NCBI RefSeq assembly: GCF_018069565.1
Contig: NZ_JAGPNL010000010.1
Location: forward strand, 222,251-286,250
Length of the DNA: 64,000 bases
Direction of reading: 5' to 3'
Source: Streptomyces tagetis
Lineage (GTDB): Bacteria; Actinomycetota; Actinomycetes; Streptomycetales; Streptomycetaceae
Made by a program: the position numbers and the translations under genes. Of this stretch, positions 36,673 through 44,364 are shown in pieces. Numbering within the stretch: the first letter of the stretch is position 1; the number at the start of each line of letters is the position of its first letter. The notes under the pieces are model-generated. The model worked only from the letters and a program-made list of their open reading frames with translations, did not search any database and was not told where the DNA came from.

Positions 36673-37473
36673 ATGAGCAAGCGGAACAGTCAGTCGGCGA
36701 AGACGGCGGCACGTGAGCGGCTGCGCGTGGAGCGCGAGCGCCAGGCCAAGCGCGACAAGATCAAGCGCCAGGTCGTCGTGGCCTGCTCCATCGTCGGCGT
36801 CCTGGCGATAGCCGGCGCCATCGGCTACGCGGTCGTGCAGGGCAACAAGCCCTCGGCGTGGGAGGCGGCGGCCGACGCCAAGGTCGTGGCCCCGGCCAAC
36901 ACCTCGGGCAAGGACGGCACCACCGTCCTCCTCGGCGACTCCTCCACGGACAACGTCGTGCACCTCTACGAGGACCCGCGCTGCCCCGCCTGCGCCTCCT
37001 TCGAGCAGGGCCTCGGCGAGACCGTCAACAAGGGCATGAAGGACGGCGACTACAAGCTCTCCTTCACCATCGGCACCTTCCTGGACAACAACCTCACCGG
37101 TGAGGGGTCCAAGAACGCGCTCAGCGCGCTCGGCGCCGCCCTGGAGGTCGGCCCCGACGCCTTCCTGGAGTACAAGGCCGCCCTGTTCTCCGAGAAGTAC
37201 CACCCCTCGGAGTCGACCGACGAGTTCGCCAAGGACTCCTACCTGCTCAAGGTGGCGAACACGGTCGACGCCCTCAAGGACAACCAGAAGTTCCAGGACG
37301 CCGTGGAGAAGGGCACCTACGACGCCTGGGCGATGAAGATGAGCAAGTCCTTCGACACCGCCGAGGGCGTCGAGTCGACCCCGACCATCAAGATCAACGA
37401 CAAGGTGATCGAGAACCCGGGCAGCGTCGAGGGATGGCAGGCCGCGCTCAAGGAGGCCGGCGTCACCAAGTGA
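36673..37473 (+). CDS. Membrane-anchored DsbA-like thioredoxin-fold protein (second copy)
   Basis: 266 residues from the ATG at 36673, with GGAGAG upstream. Same plan as the protein at 5801-6574: basic N-terminus rich in Arg/Lys/Glu, one membrane helix (about 33-55), then a DsbA-type thioredoxin domain with CPAC at 104-107 (YEDPRCPACASFEQ) and a cis-Pro loop ESTPTIKIND near the C-terminus. Probably a cell-surface oxidoreductase. It differs from the first copy by being more Lys-rich and lower in Arg/Ala. Confidence 0.85.
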   Translation: MSKRNSQSAKTAARERLRVERERQAKRDKIKRQVVVACSIVGVLAIAGAIGYAVVQGNKPSAWEAAADAKVVAPANTSGKDGTTVLLGDSSTDNVVHLYEDPRCPACASFEQGLGETVNKGMKDGDYKLSFTIGTFLDNNLTGEGSKNALSALGAALEVGPDAFLEYKAALFSEKYHPSESTDEFAKDSYLLKVANTVDALKDNQKFQDAVEKGTYDAWAMKMSKSFDTAEGVESTPTIKINDKVIENPGSVEGWQAALKEAGVTK

Positions 37474-37519
37474 CCCGGGGCCGGGCCGGACCGGGCGGTG
37501 ACGCCCCGGCGGAGCCGGC

Positions 37520-38155
37520 CTACGCCCCCTCCGGCCCGCCGGTCACACCCGTCCCGTCCGTCTCGTCCGTCTCGTCGCCGGTCCCCGCCGGCGAGTCGAG
37601 GAAGCCGAGCGCCACCCGCCAGGTGGCCTCGGCCGCCTCCTCGTCGTAGTCGGGCAGGCCCGGGTCGGTGTAGAGGTGGCCGGCGCCCGCGTAGCGGTAC
37701 ACCTCCACGTCGGCGCCGGCCCGGCCCATCCGCAGGTACCAGGCGCTGAGCCAGTCGTCCGTCTCGAACGGGTCCGGCTCGGCCACGTGCAACTGCACCG
37801 GCAGGTCGTCCACCGAGGCGTCGGGCGCGATGTCCGAGGTGCCGTGCAGGAGCAGCAGGCCGCGCGCCTGGTGGTCGCCGAGGGCGAGGGTCTGGGCGAT
37901 GGAGGCGCCGAGCGAGAACCCCGCGTAGACCAGGCCACGGTCCGCGTGCGGGGCCGCCGCCAGCACGGCCCGCCTCAGCAGCTCCTCCCGGCCGATGCCC
38001 TCCTGGTGGGCCATGCCCTCCTCGACCGACTCGAAGGTGCGCCCCTCGAAGAGGTCCGGCGTCCATACCCGGTGTCCGGCCGCGCGCAGCCGGTCGGCGG
38101 CCTCCCGGACCGCCGGACGCAGGCCGTGGGTCGAGTGAAAGAGCACGATGTCCAT
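37520..38155 (-). CDS. Dienelactone hydrolase family alpha/beta hydrolase
   Basis: 211 residues. IVLFHSTHGLRPAVREAAD, FEGRTFESVEEGMAH, then a nucleophile elbow YAGFSLGASIAQ (Ser in G-F-S-L-G) and a late GAGHLYTD holding the catalytic His. In classical dienelactone hydrolase the nucleophile is Cys; here it is Ser. The Gly/Thr/Asp-rich tail (DETDETDGTGVTGG) is low in complexity. Substrate unknown. Convergent with the DsbA-like gene upstream in coordinates. Confidence 0.85.
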   Translation of the reverse strand: MDIVLFHSTHGLRPAVREAADRLRAAGHRVWTPDLFEGRTFESVEEGMAHQEGIGREELLRRAVLAAAPHADRGLVYAGFSLGASIAQTLALGDHQARGLLLLHGTSDIAPDASVDDLPVQLHVAEPDPFETDDWLSAWYLRMGRAGADVEVYRYAGAGHLYTDPGLPDYDEEAAEATWRVALGFLDSPAGTGDETDETDGTGVTGGPEGA

Positions 38156-38260
38156 GCGCCCATCGTGCCAGCCGGGTGTGACAGCGCGGCACGGGGCGAC
38201 GCCCCGGACGGGACACACCTCACAGGTTCGCTCCCGGCCCCACCGGTTACGTTCGTGGTC

Positions 38261-39397
38261 ATGGAGAACGTACTCCGCCCGCTGATCGTGGTCGGCGGCT
38301 GTGTCCTGCTCACCCTGGCCGTCGGCTGGGCCACCGACCTGCTGCTGCGCAAGGCCGACACCCGGCATCACGAGACCCCGCTGTGGGGCCTGTTGCGCCG
38401 GGCCGGCGTCCCCTACCAGCTAGTGCTCTGCGCGGCCCTGCTCAGCGGCTTCCACGACGAGGCGCGGCTGCTGGAGGGGCACCGGGTCGGCATCGGCCGG
38501 GCGCTGGCCCTGGTGCTGATCGGCTCGGTCGCCTGGCTGGTGGTCCGCGTCGCGGCGGCGGTCGTGGAGACCTCGTACTCGCGCTACGCCCACGCCCGCG
38601 CCCGGACCGATCCGGCCCGGGTCCGGCGGGTGCGCACCCAGGTGTCGCTGATCATGCGGGTGGTGACGGCGGTCGTCGGCGTGGTCGCGGCGGCCTCGAT
38701 GCTGCTGACCTTCCCGGCGATGCGCGCCGCGGGCGCCTCGCTGCTGGCCTCGGCCGGCGTCCTCGGCATCGTCGCCGGCATCGCGGCCCAGTCCACGCTG
38801 GGCAACCTCTTCGCCGGGCTCCAGATCGCCTTCGGCGACATGGTGCGCCTCGGCGACACGGTCGTGGTGGACGGCGAGTGGGGCACCGTGGAGGAGATCA
38901 CGCTGACCTTCCTGACGGTGCGCACCTGGGACGAGCGCCGGATCACCATGCCGGTCTCGTACTTCACCGCGAACCCGTTCGAGAACTGGTCGCGGGGGAC
39001 CCCGCAGATGTCCGGGACGGTCTACTGGTACCTGGACCACTCGGCCCCGCTGGACGCGATGCGCGAGCGGCTGCGGGACATCCTGCGCGACTGCCCCGCC
39101 TGGGACGGCCGGAGCTGCAACCTGACCGTCACCGACACCACCCCCAGCACCATGCAGGTGCGGGCGCTGGTCACCGCGAAGGACGCCGACGACATCTGGA
39201 CGGTCCGGGTCGAGGTGCGCGAGCGGATGATCCGCTGGCTGGCCGACGAACACCCCTACGCGCTGCCCCGCGTCACCACCGCGACCGCCGCGCCGGCCCC
39301 CGGCCACGAGGGGGTGCTGCCGCGCGCCCGCCCGGGACGGAACGGGGAGGCGGGGGACGCGCACCACCCTGGCGAGCGGCCGGCCGGGCACCACTGA
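38261..39397 (+). CDS. Small-conductance mechanosensitive channel (MscS family)
   Basis: 378 residues. Three to four membrane helices, then the pore-lining helix GVLGIVAGIAAQSTLGNLFAG, the key MscS signature. The cytoplasmic beta domain follows (FGDMVRLGDTVVVDGEWGTVEEI), with LTVRTWDERRITMPVSYF. It opens under membrane tension to release solutes. A Pro/Gly/His-rich tail of about 35 residues is probably disordered. ATG at 38261 is the likely start. Divergent from the hydrolase gene. Confidence 0.92.
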   Translation: MENVLRPLIVVGGCVLLTLAVGWATDLLLRKADTRHHETPLWGLLRRAGVPYQLVLCAALLSGFHDEARLLEGHRVGIGRALALVLIGSVAWLVVRVAAAVVETSYSRYAHARARTDPARVRRVRTQVSLIMRVVTAVVGVVAAASMLLTFPAMRAAGASLLASAGVLGIVAGIAAQSTLGNLFAGLQIAFGDMVRLGDTVVVDGEWGTVEEITLTFLTVRTWDERRITMPVSYFTANPFENWSRGTPQMSGTVYWYLDHSAPLDAMRERLRDILRDCPAWDGRSCNLTVTDTTPSTMQVRALVTAKDADDIWTVRVEVRERMIRWLADEHPYALPRVTTATAAPAPGHEGVLPRARPGRNGEAGDAHHPGERPAGHH

Positions 39398-39447
39398 GCC
39401 GGCCGCCGGACGCCTTCCCCCGCACCCCCCGCCGCCCCCGGTGGCCG

Positions 39448-41034
39448 TCAGCGCAGGCTGCGCACGTCCAGGTGGCGCAGCACCCGGTCCACGATCTCCG
39501 GATCGGCCCCCGGCTCGCTGCGCGCGGCCAGCACCTCGTGCCGGGCGGCGCTCAGCATCTCGCCCTGGATGCGGCGGACCCGGCGCAGCCGCCGGGAGCG
39601 CTGCTCCTGGGCCTCGTGGCGCTCCTCGTCGACGATGTCCGGGCTGATCCGGTAGCCGATGTCGAAGGCGCGTCGCAGCATCTGCTCGGCCAGCTCCTCC
39701 GGCAGGTCCTCGACCGCCTCGATCTCCCGCAGCCGCAGCCTCGCCGCCCGCGCGGCACGGACGGCGAGCTGCTTCTCGTACTCCTTCTCCCGCTCGGTGT
39801 CCGCGCGCACCCCGAGCCGGCCCACCAGCCAGGGCAGGGTCAGCCCCTGCACCAGCAGGGTGGCGATGATGACCCCGAAGGCGATGAAGACGACCTCGTC
39901 GCGGTGGGGGAAGGGCGAGCCGTCGTCCGTGCGCAGCGGGATGGCGAGCGCCAGCGCGACCGAGGCGACCCCCCGCATCCCCGCCCACCACATGACGACG
40001 GTCTCCCGCCAGGTCATGGGGATGTCCTCGTCCTGGTCGTGCTTGGCGTGCAGCCACCGGGTCAGCCAGGTGGCGGGCAGCAGCCAGACCAGCCGGACCA
40101 GGACGACCACGCCGACGACCGCCGCCGTCCAGCCGAGCAGTTCGGCCCAGCGCGCGGAGGTGGTGCGGATCGCGTTGGACAGCTCCAGCCCGATCAGCCC
40201 GAACGCGACCCCGGTGACGAGGGTGTCGACCACGCCCCAGACGGTCTGCCCGGTGAGCCGGGTCATCACGTCGTCGGCGCCGACCGCGTACTCGGCGATG
40301 AACATGGCGGTGGTCAGCACCGCGAGCACCCCGGAGCCGTGCAGCTCCTCGGCGAGGACGTAGGAGACGTACGGCACCAGCAGGGTCAGCCCGATCTGGA
40401 GGGTGGCGTCCTCCAGCAGGTCGATGAGCTTGTACGCGCCCCAGCCGAGCGCGAGGCCCACGGCGACGGCGACGACGGCGGAGAGCACCAGGTCGAGCCC
40501 GGCCCGCCACGGGGAGAAGGAGCCGCCTACGGCGGCGGCGATGGCCACGTGGTAGAGGACGATGGCCGTCACGTCGTTGAAGAGGCCCTCGCCCTCCAGG
40601 ATGGAGACCAGGCGGCGCGGCAGCCCGAGCTGTCCGGCCACGGCGGTCGCGGCGACCGGGTCGGGCGGGGCGACCAGCGCGCCGAGCGCGAAGGCGGCGG
40701 CGACCGGCAGTCCGGGCACGATCGCGTGGGCCACGGAGGCCACGCAGGCCATGGTGACGAAGACCAGGGCCACCGCGAGCAGGAAGATCGGCCGCCGGTT
40801 GGCCGCGAACTGGCGCCAGGAGGTGCGCCGCACGGCCGCGTAGAGCAGCGGCGGCAGCAGCGTGGGCAGGATCAGCTCCGGCGGGATGTCCACGTCCGGC
40901 ACGAAGTCCAGCAGCGCCAGGACGATCCCGAAGACGGTCATCAGCACCGGGGCGGGCAGCCGGACCCGGTCTCCGAGGGGGACGCTCAGCAGGGCCCCGA
41001 GCAGGAGCACGAAGAGCAGGGCCAACTGATCCAC
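39448..41034 (-). CDS. Na+/H+ antiporter, CPA1 family
   Basis: 528 residues from the GTG at 41034 (GGAG eight bases upstream; the first in-frame ATG at 41085 is less likely). About 12 membrane helices. The transport core has LVAPPDPVAATAV and LEGEGLFNDVTAIVLY; the ND pair of the latter is the expected electroneutral ion site. The cytoplasmic C-terminal 130 residues are helical and charged (RAARAARLRLREIEAVEDLPEE). It exchanges Na+ or K+ for H+ to keep pH homeostasis. Stop close to the MscS gene end (50 bases, convergent). Confidence 0.9.
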   Translation of the reverse strand: MDQLALLFVLLLGALLSVPLGDRVRLPAPVLMTVFGIVLALLDFVPDVDIPPELILPTLLPPLLYAAVRRTSWRQFAANRRPIFLLAVALVFVTMACVASVAHAIVPGLPVAAAFALGALVAPPDPVAATAVAGQLGLPRRLVSILEGEGLFNDVTAIVLYHVAIAAAVGGSFSPWRAGLDLVLSAVVAVAVGLALGWGAYKLIDLLEDATLQIGLTLLVPYVSYVLAEELHGSGVLAVLTTAMFIAEYAVGADDVMTRLTGQTVWGVVDTLVTGVAFGLIGLELSNAIRTTSARWAELLGWTAAVVGVVVLVRLVWLLPATWLTRWLHAKHDQDEDIPMTWRETVVMWWAGMRGVASVALALAIPLRTDDGSPFPHRDEVVFIAFGVIIATLLVQGLTLPWLVGRLGVRADTEREKEYEKQLAVRAARAARLRLREIEAVEDLPEELAEQMLRRAFDIGYRISPDIVDEERHEAQEQRSRRLRRVRRIQGEMLSAARHEVLAARSEPGADPEIVDRVLRHLDVRSLR

Positions 41035-41122
41035 GGTCAGCGCTCCGGTGGCGTCTCGGCGGGCACGGCGGTCCCAGCCTGCCACCGGCCGTCGTGATCA
41101 GCCGGTCGGCGCTCCGGTCCCG

Positions 41123-41170
41123 GGGGACACGCCGGGCGGCCCTCCGGTCGCCGGGGACACGCCGGGCGGC
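41123..41170. repeat. Short direct repeat between the antiporter and rluD
   Basis: An 18-base unit, GGGGACACGCCGGGCGGC, occurs at 41123-41140 and 41153-41170, 30 bases apart, with a similar CTCCGGTC before each. Local duplication with no gene in it. Confidence 0.7.
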
Positions 41171-41190
41171 GCGTCCCCCGGGGGCGCGGC

Positions 41191-42135
41191 TCAGCCGTAG
41201 GTCTCCTCGCGGACCTGGTCGAGGGCGCGGGCGAGGTCGGCCGGGTAGTCGCTGGCGAACTCCACCCGGTCGCCGGTGCCGGGGTGGTCGAAGCCGAGCC
41301 GCACCGCGTGCAGCCACTGCCGGGTCAGGCGCAGCCGCTTGGCGAGGGTGGGGTCGGCGCCGTAGGTGAGATCGCCGACGCAGGGGTGGCGGTGGGCGGC
41401 CATGTGGACGCGGATCTGGTGGGTGCGGCCGGTCTCCAGCCGCACGTCGAGCAGGGAGGCCGCGCGGAACGCCTCGATGAGGTCGTAGTGGGTGACGGAG
41501 GGCTTGCCGTCGGCGGTGACCGCCCACTTGTAGTCGTGCTGCGGGTGCCGGCCGATGGGGGCGTCGATGGTGCCGCTGGTCGGGTCGGGGTGGCCCTGCA
41601 CCAGCGTGTGGTAGCCCTTGTCGACCGTGCGCTCCTTGAACTGGCGCTTGAGCGAGGTGTACGCGCGCTCCGACTTGGCGACCGCCATCAGCCCGGAGGT
41701 GCCCACGTCGAGGCGGTGCACGATGCCCTGGCGCTCGGCGGCGCCGGAGGTGGAGACACGGAAACCGGCTGCGGCGAGCCCGCCGATGACGGTGGGGCCG
41801 CTCCAGCCGGGCGAGGGGTGGGCGGCGACGCCGACCGGCTTGACGATCACGACGACGTCCTCGTCGTCGTGGACGATCTCCATGCCCTCGACCGGCTCGG
41901 CGACGATCCGCACCGGCGCGGGCGCCCGGGGCATCTCGACCTCCAGCCAGGCGCCGCCGCGGACCCGCTCGGACTTGCCGACCACCGATCCGTCGACCTG
42001 TACCTTGCCCGTCGCGGCCAGCTCGGCGGCCTTGGTGCGGGAGAAGCCGAACATGCGGGAGATGGCGGCGTCGACGCGCTCGCCCTCCAGGCCGTCGGGA
42101 ACGGGCAGGGTACGGATCTCGGGAAGCGTGCTCAC
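41191..42135 (-). CDS. rluD: 23S rRNA pseudouridine synthase, RluD type
   Basis: 314 residues. N-terminal S4 RNA-binding domain (about 15-75, SRTKAAELAATGKVQVDG), then the RluA/RluD catalytic domain with the catalytic Asp in GIVHRLDVGTSGLMAVAKS and the RTHQIRVHMA motif. Predicted to make pseudouridines in helix 69 of 23S rRNA. It is placed next to lspA, separated by about 145 bases, the usual lspA-rluD order. Confidence 0.95.
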   Translation of the reverse strand: MSTLPEIRTLPVPDGLEGERVDAAISRMFGFSRTKAAELAATGKVQVDGSVVGKSERVRGGAWLEVEMPRAPAPVRIVAEPVEGMEIVHDDEDVVVIVKPVGVAAHPSPGWSGPTVIGGLAAAGFRVSTSGAAERQGIVHRLDVGTSGLMAVAKSERAYTSLKRQFKERTVDKGYHTLVQGHPDPTSGTIDAPIGRHPQHDYKWAVTADGKPSVTHYDLIEAFRAASLLDVRLETGRTHQIRVHMAAHRHPCVGDLTYGADPTLAKRLRLTRQWLHAVRLGFDHPGTGDRVEFASDYPADLARALDQVREETYG

Positions 42136-42280
42136 GCCGTCGAGTATGCCGGACGGAGCGGCCCCGGCCGTCCGCCGGCCCGTACGGCGGACTCCCGCCG
42201 GCGCCTGGTACGAGGCCCGGTCCCCGGCTCCGGTGCCGGGCGGGCGCCCGGCCCGGTGGCGGCGGGTCCCCGCGCCCGGC

Positions 42281-42880
42281 TCAGTCCCGGTGGACGGTGC
42301 CGTCCGGGTCCAGGCCCCGGAAGGAGAGCAGCACGATCAGGATGCCGCCGCAGACGATCGCCGAGTCGGCGAGGTTGAAGACGGCGAAGTGCTTGGGCGC
42401 GATGAAGTCGACGACCGCCCCCTCGAAGACGCCCGGCGAGCGGAAGATCCGGTCGGTGAGGTTGCCGAGGGCGCCGCCGAGCAGCATGCCGAGCGCGATC
42501 GCCCAGGGCAGGCTGTAGAGCTTGCGCGCCAGCCGGGCGATCACCACGATCACGGCCGCCGCGATCACCGTGAAGATCACGGTGAACGCCTCGCCGAAGC
42601 CGAAGGCCGCGCCCGCGTTGCGGATCGCCGCGAGCCGCAGCCAGTCCCCGATGATCTCGATGGGCTCGTGGTGCTCCAGCTTGGCCACCACGATCATCTT
42701 GCTCGCCAGGTCGAGCGCGTAGGCGATGGCGGCGACCACGAAGAGCACCGCCACCCGCCGCTTGCCCCGGGGACGCTCCGGGGCCTCGGCCTGTCCGGCG
42801 TCGGGCCGCTCCCGCTCCTGCCCGTCCCCCGCCGTGTCCGGGGTGTCCGGCGTACCGATGATGCGCTCCGCCTCTGCCAC
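42281..42880 (-). CDS. lspA: Lipoprotein signal peptidase II
   Basis: 199 residues, about 40 longer than average because of a charged, Pro-rich N-terminus (1-40). Four membrane helices. The catalytic aspartates lie in LTDRIFRSP and FNLADSAIVCG. It removes the signal peptide from diacylglyceryl-prolipoproteins made by Lgt (4643-5689). GTG start at 42880. Confidence 0.96.
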   Translation of the reverse strand: MAEAERIIGTPDTPDTAGDGQERERPDAGQAEAPERPRGKRRVAVLFVVAAIAYALDLASKMIVVAKLEHHEPIEIIGDWLRLAAIRNAGAAFGFGEAFTVIFTVIAAAVIVVIARLARKLYSLPWAIALGMLLGGALGNLTDRIFRSPGVFEGAVVDFIAPKHFAVFNLADSAIVCGGILIVLLSFRGLDPDGTVHRD

Positions 42881-42969
42881 GTGAGTCCCTCAACCTAGGT
42901 GCCTGACTGAGCACGAGGGTACGTCACACCCCGCGCGCCCCACGTGCTCAGGCGTGCTCCGGCCGCCGG

Positions 42970-43728
42970 TCAGGAGCGGCGTTCCTGTTTCTGCTTGCAC
43001 TCGACGCAGAGCGTGGCCCGGGGGAACGCCTGCATCCTGGCCTTTCCGATGGGTTTGCCGCAGTTCTCGCAGAGGCCGTAGGTGCCCGCGTCGAGGCGTT
43101 CGAGGGCGCGCTCGGTCTGGACGAGCATCTCGCGCGCGTTGGCGGCGAGGGCCAGCTCGTGCTCGCGGGTGATGTTCTTGGTGCCGGTGTCGGCCTCGTC
43201 GTCGCCCGCCCCGTCGCCGGAGTCGCGCATCAGCCCCTGGAGCGAGCGTTCGGAGGAGGAGATCTCGGTGCGGAGCCGGTCGGCCTCGCTCTGGAGCCCG
43301 ATGCGCGCCTCCTCGACCTCCTCCCGCGTCCAGGGGTCCTCGCCGGGACGTACGGGGAGGTCGCCGGGGTCGGCGGCGTCGCGTGCCTTGGGCAGGGCGG
43401 ACGTGGCCGCCGTGGCCGTGCCGGGGGTCTTCTTCGCAACCACTGTCGTGGCTCCCGTCTGCTCCGCGGCCCGCGCCGCGCCCGCCTTCTTGGCCGTGCT
43501 CTTCGCCGTGCTCTTCGTGCTCTTCGTGGTCTTCGTGGTCTTCGCCGTGCTCTTCGTGGTCTTCGCCGCGCCCGCCGCCTTCTTCGCCGCGGTCCTCCCG
43601 GCCGCCGCCTTCTTCGCCGGGGCCTTCCGCGCGGCGGCCTCCCCGGCCGCCGGCTCCTGGGCCGGGCCCGGTCCGGGCGGGTCCTCGCGCACCGCGGACT
43701 GCTTCGCGGCGGTCTCCTTCGCCACCAT
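42970..43728 (-). CDS. DksA/TraR-type zinc-finger protein with a histone-like N-terminal tail
   Basis: 252 residues. The C-terminal 120 residues are a coiled coil (about 135-180) plus the C4 zinc finger CENCGKPIGKARMQAFPRATLCVEC, the DksA/TraR pattern for proteins acting on RNA polymerase. Before it lies an Ala/Lys/Thr-rich tail (about 40-100, AKTTKSTAKTTKTTKSTKST and so on), like the C-termini of histone H1-like proteins, which may bind DNA or RNA. The second coil tip lacks the DxxDxA motif of true DksA, so the effect on transcription may differ. Start at 43728 with AAGGGA upstream; promoter predicted at 43778-43806. Confidence 0.88.
   Translation of the reverse strand: MVAKETAAKQSAVREDPPGPGPAQEPAAGEAAARKAPAKKAAAGRTAAKKAAGAAKTTKSTAKTTKTTKSTKSTAKSTAKKAGAARAAEQTGATTVVAKKTPGTATAATSALPKARDAADPGDLPVRPGEDPWTREEVEEARIGLQSEADRLRTEISSSERSLQGLMRDSGDGAGDDEADTGTKNITREHELALAANAREMLVQTERALERLDAGTYGLCENCGKPIGKARMQAFPRATLCVECKQKQERRS
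43496..43567 (-). repeat. Short tandem repeats encoding K-T/S-T-A units
   Basis: The gene's tail segment is built of 9- and 12-base units such as TTCGTGGTC (minus strand GACCACGAA), coding for KTTK, STAK and TTKS repeats. Variation is mainly at third positions. Confidence 0.8.
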
Positions 43729-43777
43729 GGCCGCGGTCCCTTCACATGTGGTGATCTTGCTCCCGAATCGTGCTGGG

Positions 43778-43806
43778 ACGATAAATCGACTCCGGTCCCG
43801 CGGCAA
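43778..43806 (-). promoter_or_regulatory. Predicted sigma70-type promoter of the DksA-like gene
   Basis: On the minus strand, TTGCCG (-35, 43801-43806) and TATCGT (-10, 43778-43783) are 17 bases apart. Transcription should start near 43771, giving a leader of about 43 bases. Predicted from sequence alone. Confidence 0.6.
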
Positions 43807-44068
43807 CGGGGCACGCCGCCCGATTCGCCCCGCCTCGTCCACCGCTCGCGGCGGGCATGCATGCGTTGTGCCCAGCTCACCGCCGGGTAATCCGCCGAGC
43901 CGTCCCGGACCCCTCCCGTGCGCGCCCCGGACACCCGTCCGCGCCATTCGGGGCATCCCACCCCAAACCGCACCACGTCCCGGCCCGGGGCGCCCGGCCG
44001 GCCCCGCGGCCCGGAAAACCGGTCGGCCGCCACCCTCGCGGCGCCGTACACTGGGCGGAGCGAAAAAG

Positions 44069-44357
44069 CGTGGATGGGGACGAGTAGCGGCGTGAGCGGC
44101 CCAGAGCGACCCGGGGACGGTGTGAGCCCGGGGGCGAGCGCGTCGTGAAGATCACCCCGGAGCCGCCGGAAGAAAGCCGCAGCCCCCTGGCCCGGCGAGT
44201 AGAACCGGCCTCGTGACCCCAATGAGGGGGCTCGCCGGTGCACCCGAGGCACCGGGGGCCAAGGAGGGTGGTACCGCGGGAGCGCGCCGCAGACAGCGGC
44301 GTCCGTAGCCTCTACGGCTCTCGTCCCTCCGACGGAAGGCAGCACGTCCGCCGGAGG
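44069..44357 (+). promoter_or_regulatory. Translational T-box riboswitch of ileS
   Basis: The classic T-box core GGAGGGTGGTACCGCGG lies at 44263-44279. Upstream, CCGGGG (44111-44116) can pair with CCCCGG (44155-44160) to close a short stem I whose 3' side carries GAAG-ATC-A, so ATC (44151-44153) is a good Ile specifier codon. At the 3' end CCTCCG (44326-44331) can pair with CGGAGG (44352-44357), the ribosome site of ileS. That is the actinobacterial pattern in which uncharged tRNA(Ile) frees the ribosome site instead of preventing termination. A -10-like TACACT lies at 44047-44052. Boundaries are approximate. Confidence 0.9.
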
Positions 44358-44364
44358 AAGCTCG

